Assembly: GCA_963784645.1 (NCBI GenBank)
Contig: CAWARY010000005.1
Location: forward strand, 124,001-188,000
Length of the DNA stretch: 64,000 bases
Direction of reading: 5' to 3'
Origin: JBBRVW01 sp963784645
Lineage (GTDB): Bacteria; Actinomycetota; Actinomycetes; JACCUZ01
The notes under the pieces were generated by a model, which had not been told where the DNA came from, did no database searches, and worked only from the letters and a program-made list of their open reading frames with translations. Below, in pieces: positions 61,757 through 64,000 of this stretch; the stretch's first letter is position 1, and the number at the start of each line of letters is the position of its first letter. The position numbers were made by a program, and so were the translations under genes.

Positions 61757-61780
61757 GTCACACAAGTCACAGGCGTCACA
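61757..61780 (+). promoter_or_regulatory. Three GTCACA direct repeats at 9-bp spacing
   Basis: GTCACA occurs at 61757, 61766 and 61775, exactly 9 bp apart, about 120 bp upstream of the STAS gene. A related GTCAAG follows at 61788. An array of short phased repeats suggests a protein-binding site; no binder can be named. Confidence 0.45.
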
Positions 61781-61899
61781 GCGTGGCGTCAAGAATTCCT
61801 CAAGTCCTCGCTCTACCGTCAGGAACCACGAGAACGACGGCAACCTCGCCTCGCTCTCGCGCGTCTACTGGTACGAGAAGCAGGGTGGGGGTGACCGGG

Positions 61900-62217
61900 A
61901 TGGCTGTCGTCGTCGCAACGGAGCGCGAGATCGTGCTGTCCGGCCGGCTGGACGTGAGCAGCGCGGCCGATGTCCGCGCGGCACTGCACGAGGCCATCGA
62001 CCTGGGGGCCGGCGACCTGGTGGTCGACCTGGCCGGGGTCGACTGGGTCGACGCCACCGGGCTCGGTGTCCTGCTGGGTGCCGACCGCCGGGCCAAGCAG
62101 CTCGGCCGCCGGTTCGTCCTGCGCGATGCCGCCCCGCGCGTCCGCCGGATCCTGCGGGTCACCCGGCTGCACCGGGTCCTGACCCTGGACCAGGCTGCCG
62201 CGTCCGTCGCCGTCTGA
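61900..62217 (+). CDS. STAS-domain protein (anti-sigma-factor antagonist type)
   Basis: A 105-residue single STAS domain: IVLSGRLDVSSAADVRAALH, then LVVDLAGVDWVDATGLGVLL. The phospho-acceptor position is Thr (DATG) rather than the Ser seen in the paralogue at 21.8 kb. ATG 61900 is chosen; GTG 61891 is three codons upstream. The upstream region is rich in repeats. Possible partner-switching regulator; no kinase nearby. Confidence 0.75.
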   Translation: MAVVVATEREIVLSGRLDVSSAADVRAALHEAIDLGAGDLVVDLAGVDWVDATGLGVLLGADRRAKQLGRRFVLRDAAPRVRRILRVTRLHRVLTLDQAAASVAV

Positions 62218-62285
62218 CCGGCCCGCGGACCAGCCGGTCCCGGGGGCCGGCAGCAGCGTAGTTACCGGTGAGTAGGATCCGTGCC

Positions 62286-64000
62286 GTGCGGGACCAGCCG
62301 TGGGTCATGCGGACGTACGCCGGGCACTCCTCGGCGGCGGAGTCGAACGCGCTGTACCGGCGCAACCTCGGCAAGGGCCAGACCGGCCTCTCGGTGGCCT
62401 TCGACCTGCCGACCCAGACCGGCTACGACCCCGACCACGAGCTGTCCCGCGGTGAGGTCGGCAAGGTCGGGGTGCCGGTCAGCCACCTCGGCGATGTGCG
62501 CGCACTCTTCGACGGGATCCCCCTGACGGGGATGAACACGTCGATGACGATCAACGCGACGGCGATGTGGCTGTTCGCGCTGTACGAGACGGTGGCGCTG
62601 GAGCAGGCGGGCATCGGACCCGACGGCTCGGGGGGCGGGGTGGACGGGGCGGCCGCGGCCGAGGTGCGCGGCCGGCTCGCGGGTACGACGCAGAACGACA
62701 TCGTCAAGGAGTACCTCTCGCGCGGCACCTACGCGTTCCCCCCGGCGGCGTCGATGCGGCTCACGACCGACCTCATCGCCCACACCGTCACCGAGGTGCC
62801 GAAGTTCAACCCGATCAACATCTGCAGCTACCACCTCCAGGAGGCCGGTGCGACGCCGGTACAGGAGATCGCGTTCGCGATGTCGACGGCGGTGGCCGTG
62901 CTCGACGCGGTGCGCGACGCCGGCCAGGTACCCCCGGAGCGGTTCGGCGATGTGGTGGCCCGGATCTCGTTCTTCGTCAACGCCGGCGTCCGGTTCGTCG
63001 AGGAGATGTGCAAGCTGCGCGCCCTGGTGCAGCTGTGGGACGAGACCACGCGCGACCGGTACGGCGTCACCGACCCGAAGAACCGGCGGCTGCGCTACGG
63101 CGTGCAGGTCAACTCGCTCGGGCTCACCGAGGCGCAGCCTGAGAACAACGTGCAGCGGATCGTCCTGGAGATGCTCGCGGTAACCCTGTCCAAGGACGCC
63201 CGGGCGCGCGCGGTCCAGCTGCCGGCGTGGAACGAGGCGCTCGGCCTGCCGCGGCCGTGGGACCAGCAGTGGTCGCTGCGCATCCAGCAAGTGCTCGCCT
63301 ACGAGTCCGACCTGCTCGAGCACGAGGACCTGTTCGCCGGCTCGCACGTGGTCGAGGCGAGGGTCGGTGAGATCGTGACGGCCGCACGCGCCGAGATGGC
63401 GACGATCGCGGACATGGGCGGCGCCGTCGCGGCGGTCGAGAACGGCTACCTCAAGTCCGAGCTGGTCTCGTCCCACGCCCGTCGACGGGCCCGCGTCGAG
63501 TCCGGCGAGGACGTCGTCGTGGGGGTCAACCGGTTCACCGAGACCGAGCCCAGCCCGCTCACCGCTGACCTCGACACCGCGATCCAGACCGTCGACAAGG
63601 ACGTCGAGGAGCGCGCAGTCGCCGCCGTGCGAGCCTGGCGGGAAGGACGCGACGCCGGGGCCGTCGAGGCCGCGCTGGCGAGCCTGCGCGACGCCGCGAC
63701 AGGCACCGGCAACCTCGTCCCGGCGTCACTGGCCTGCGCCCGTGCGGGCGTCACCACGGGGGAGTGGGCCGGTGTGCTGCGGGAGGTCTTCGGTTCCTAC
63801 CGCGCGGCGACCGGTGTCGCCGGAGCGGTCGGCATCAGCAGCCTGGTCGGCACGGCCGGCGACGACCTGCGGGCCGTGCGCGAGCTGGTGGCCCGCACCA
63901 ACGGCGAGCTCGGTACCCGGCTGCGGCTCCTGGTCGGCAAGCCCGGCCTCGACGGCCACTCCAACGGTGCGGAGCAGATCGCCGTACGCGCCCGCGACGC
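62286..64000 (+). CDS. meaA: MeaA-type B12-dependent acyl-CoA mutase (cut by window edge)
   Basis: The first 571 residues of a single-chain mutase. The TIM-barrel part shows MRTYAGHSSAAESNALYRRN, LSVAFDLPTQTGYDPDHELS, GMNTSMTINATAMWLFALYE and FPPAASMRLTTDLIAH; after a linker the B12 domain begins with LLVGKPGLDGHSNGAEQIAV, the DxHxxG cobalamin motif (Asp, His, Gly). This matches MeaA/ethylmalonyl-CoA mutase rather than the two-chain methylmalonyl-CoA mutase. GTG 62286 lies 7 nt after TAGGAT, so the mRNA is probably leaderless. The nearby adenosyltransferase provides its cofactor. Confidence 0.88.
   Translation, partial: MRDQPWVMRTYAGHSSAAESNALYRRNLGKGQTGLSVAFDLPTQTGYDPDHELSRGEVGKVGVPVSHLGDVRALFDGIPLTGMNTSMTINATAMWLFALYETVALEQAGIGPDGSGGGVDGAAAAEVRGRLAGTTQNDIVKEYLSRGTYAFPPAASMRLTTDLIAHTVTEVPKFNPINICSYHLQEAGATPVQEIAFAMSTAVAVLDAVRDAGQVPPERFGDVVARISFFVNAGVRFVEEMCKLRALVQLWDETTRDRYGVTDPKNRRLRYGVQVNSLGLTEAQPENNVQRIVLEMLAVTLSKDARARAVQLPAWNEALGLPRPWDQQWSLRIQQVLAYESDLLEHEDLFAGSHVVEARVGEIVTAARAEMATIADMGGAVAAVENGYLKSELVSSHARRRARVESGEDVVVGVNRFTETEPSPLTADLDTAIQTVDKDVEERAVAAVRAWREGRDAGAVEAALASLRDAATGTGNLVPASLACARAGVTTGEWAGVLREVFGSYRAATGVAGAVGISSLVGTAGDDLRAVRELVARTNGELGTRLRLLVGKPGLDGHSNGAEQIAVRARD

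Overview
The window is about 64 kb of very GC-rich chromosome from an actinobacterium. Gene content and order (tRNA-Arg/argS/lysA/hom/thrC/thrB/rho, rpmE/prfA/prmC/tsaC/wecA/atp operon/DUF2550/cobO-type transferase/murA, a Kgd-type 2-oxoglutarate decarboxylase, a SigB/HrdB-like sigma factor, frequent GTG starts and leaderless -10 boxes) point to Actinomycetota, most like Nocardioides and relatives. No phage, integrase, transposase, rRNA or CRISPR array is visible. Most of the window is core genome with accessory islands between the blocks.

Layout. 1-13.95 kb: the N-terminal end of kgd, an acyl-CoA dehydrogenase, an ArsR-type repressor facing an MFS exporter across a perfect dyad, a secreted GH88-like glycosidase, small membrane/DUF genes, an NlpC/P60 cell-wall hydrolase, a two-component system, a ferric-reductase-like flavoprotein, a 32-codon membrane peptide behind a 7 x 13-bp tandem repeat, and a DHA2 exporter. 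14.0-20.5 kb: a SigB-like sigma factor, then a tightly coupled four-gene unit (acyl-CoA-dehydrogenase-like, PIG-L deacetylase, methyltransferase, GT2), an M23 peptidase and another glycosyltransferase. 20.6-26.4 kb: hemerythrin-like, SRPBCC, STAS and GNAT proteins, PaaN facing a homocysteine methyltransferase, a membrane protein and tRNA-Arg(CCG). 26.5-38.2 kb: response regulator, argS, pxpABC (5-oxoprolinase; pxpA frameshifted), lysA, hom-thrC-thrB and rho.

38.2-45.7 kb is the most unusual part. Two paralogous secreted proteins with a C-terminal hydrophobic segment and basic tail are followed by PIG-L deacetylase, BcsA-like GT2, a small membrane protein carrying the Cys/Arg/His signature of exosortases, a membrane-anchored ATP-grasp enzyme, a WecB-like UDP-GlcNAc 2-epimerase and a HAD phosphatase. 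From the second secreted protein on, most junctions are 4-base start/stop overlaps. I read this as a candidate actinobacterial exosortase system that joins surface-protein sorting to synthesis of an amino-sugar glycan. The functional link is inference.

45.7-64 kb: rpmE, prfA-prmC-tsaC, wecA, the full atpIZ-BEFHAGDC operon, DUF2550, a cobalamin adenosyltransferase facing murA (with Asp at the fosfomycin-target Cys position), a DUF2007-like protein facing a 3-hydroxybutyryl-CoA dehydrogenase, a second STAS protein, and a B12-dependent MeaA-type mutase running off the end. The adenosyltransferase, the 3-hydroxyacyl-CoA dehydrogenase and the mutase fit C4/C5 acyl-CoA metabolism.

Scattered through the window are two families of dispersed palindromic elements (68 nt and 59 nt, two copies each), three head-to-head gene pairs whose two -10 boxes overlap, and two arrays of three direct repeats at exact 11-bp spacing flanking the two-component system.
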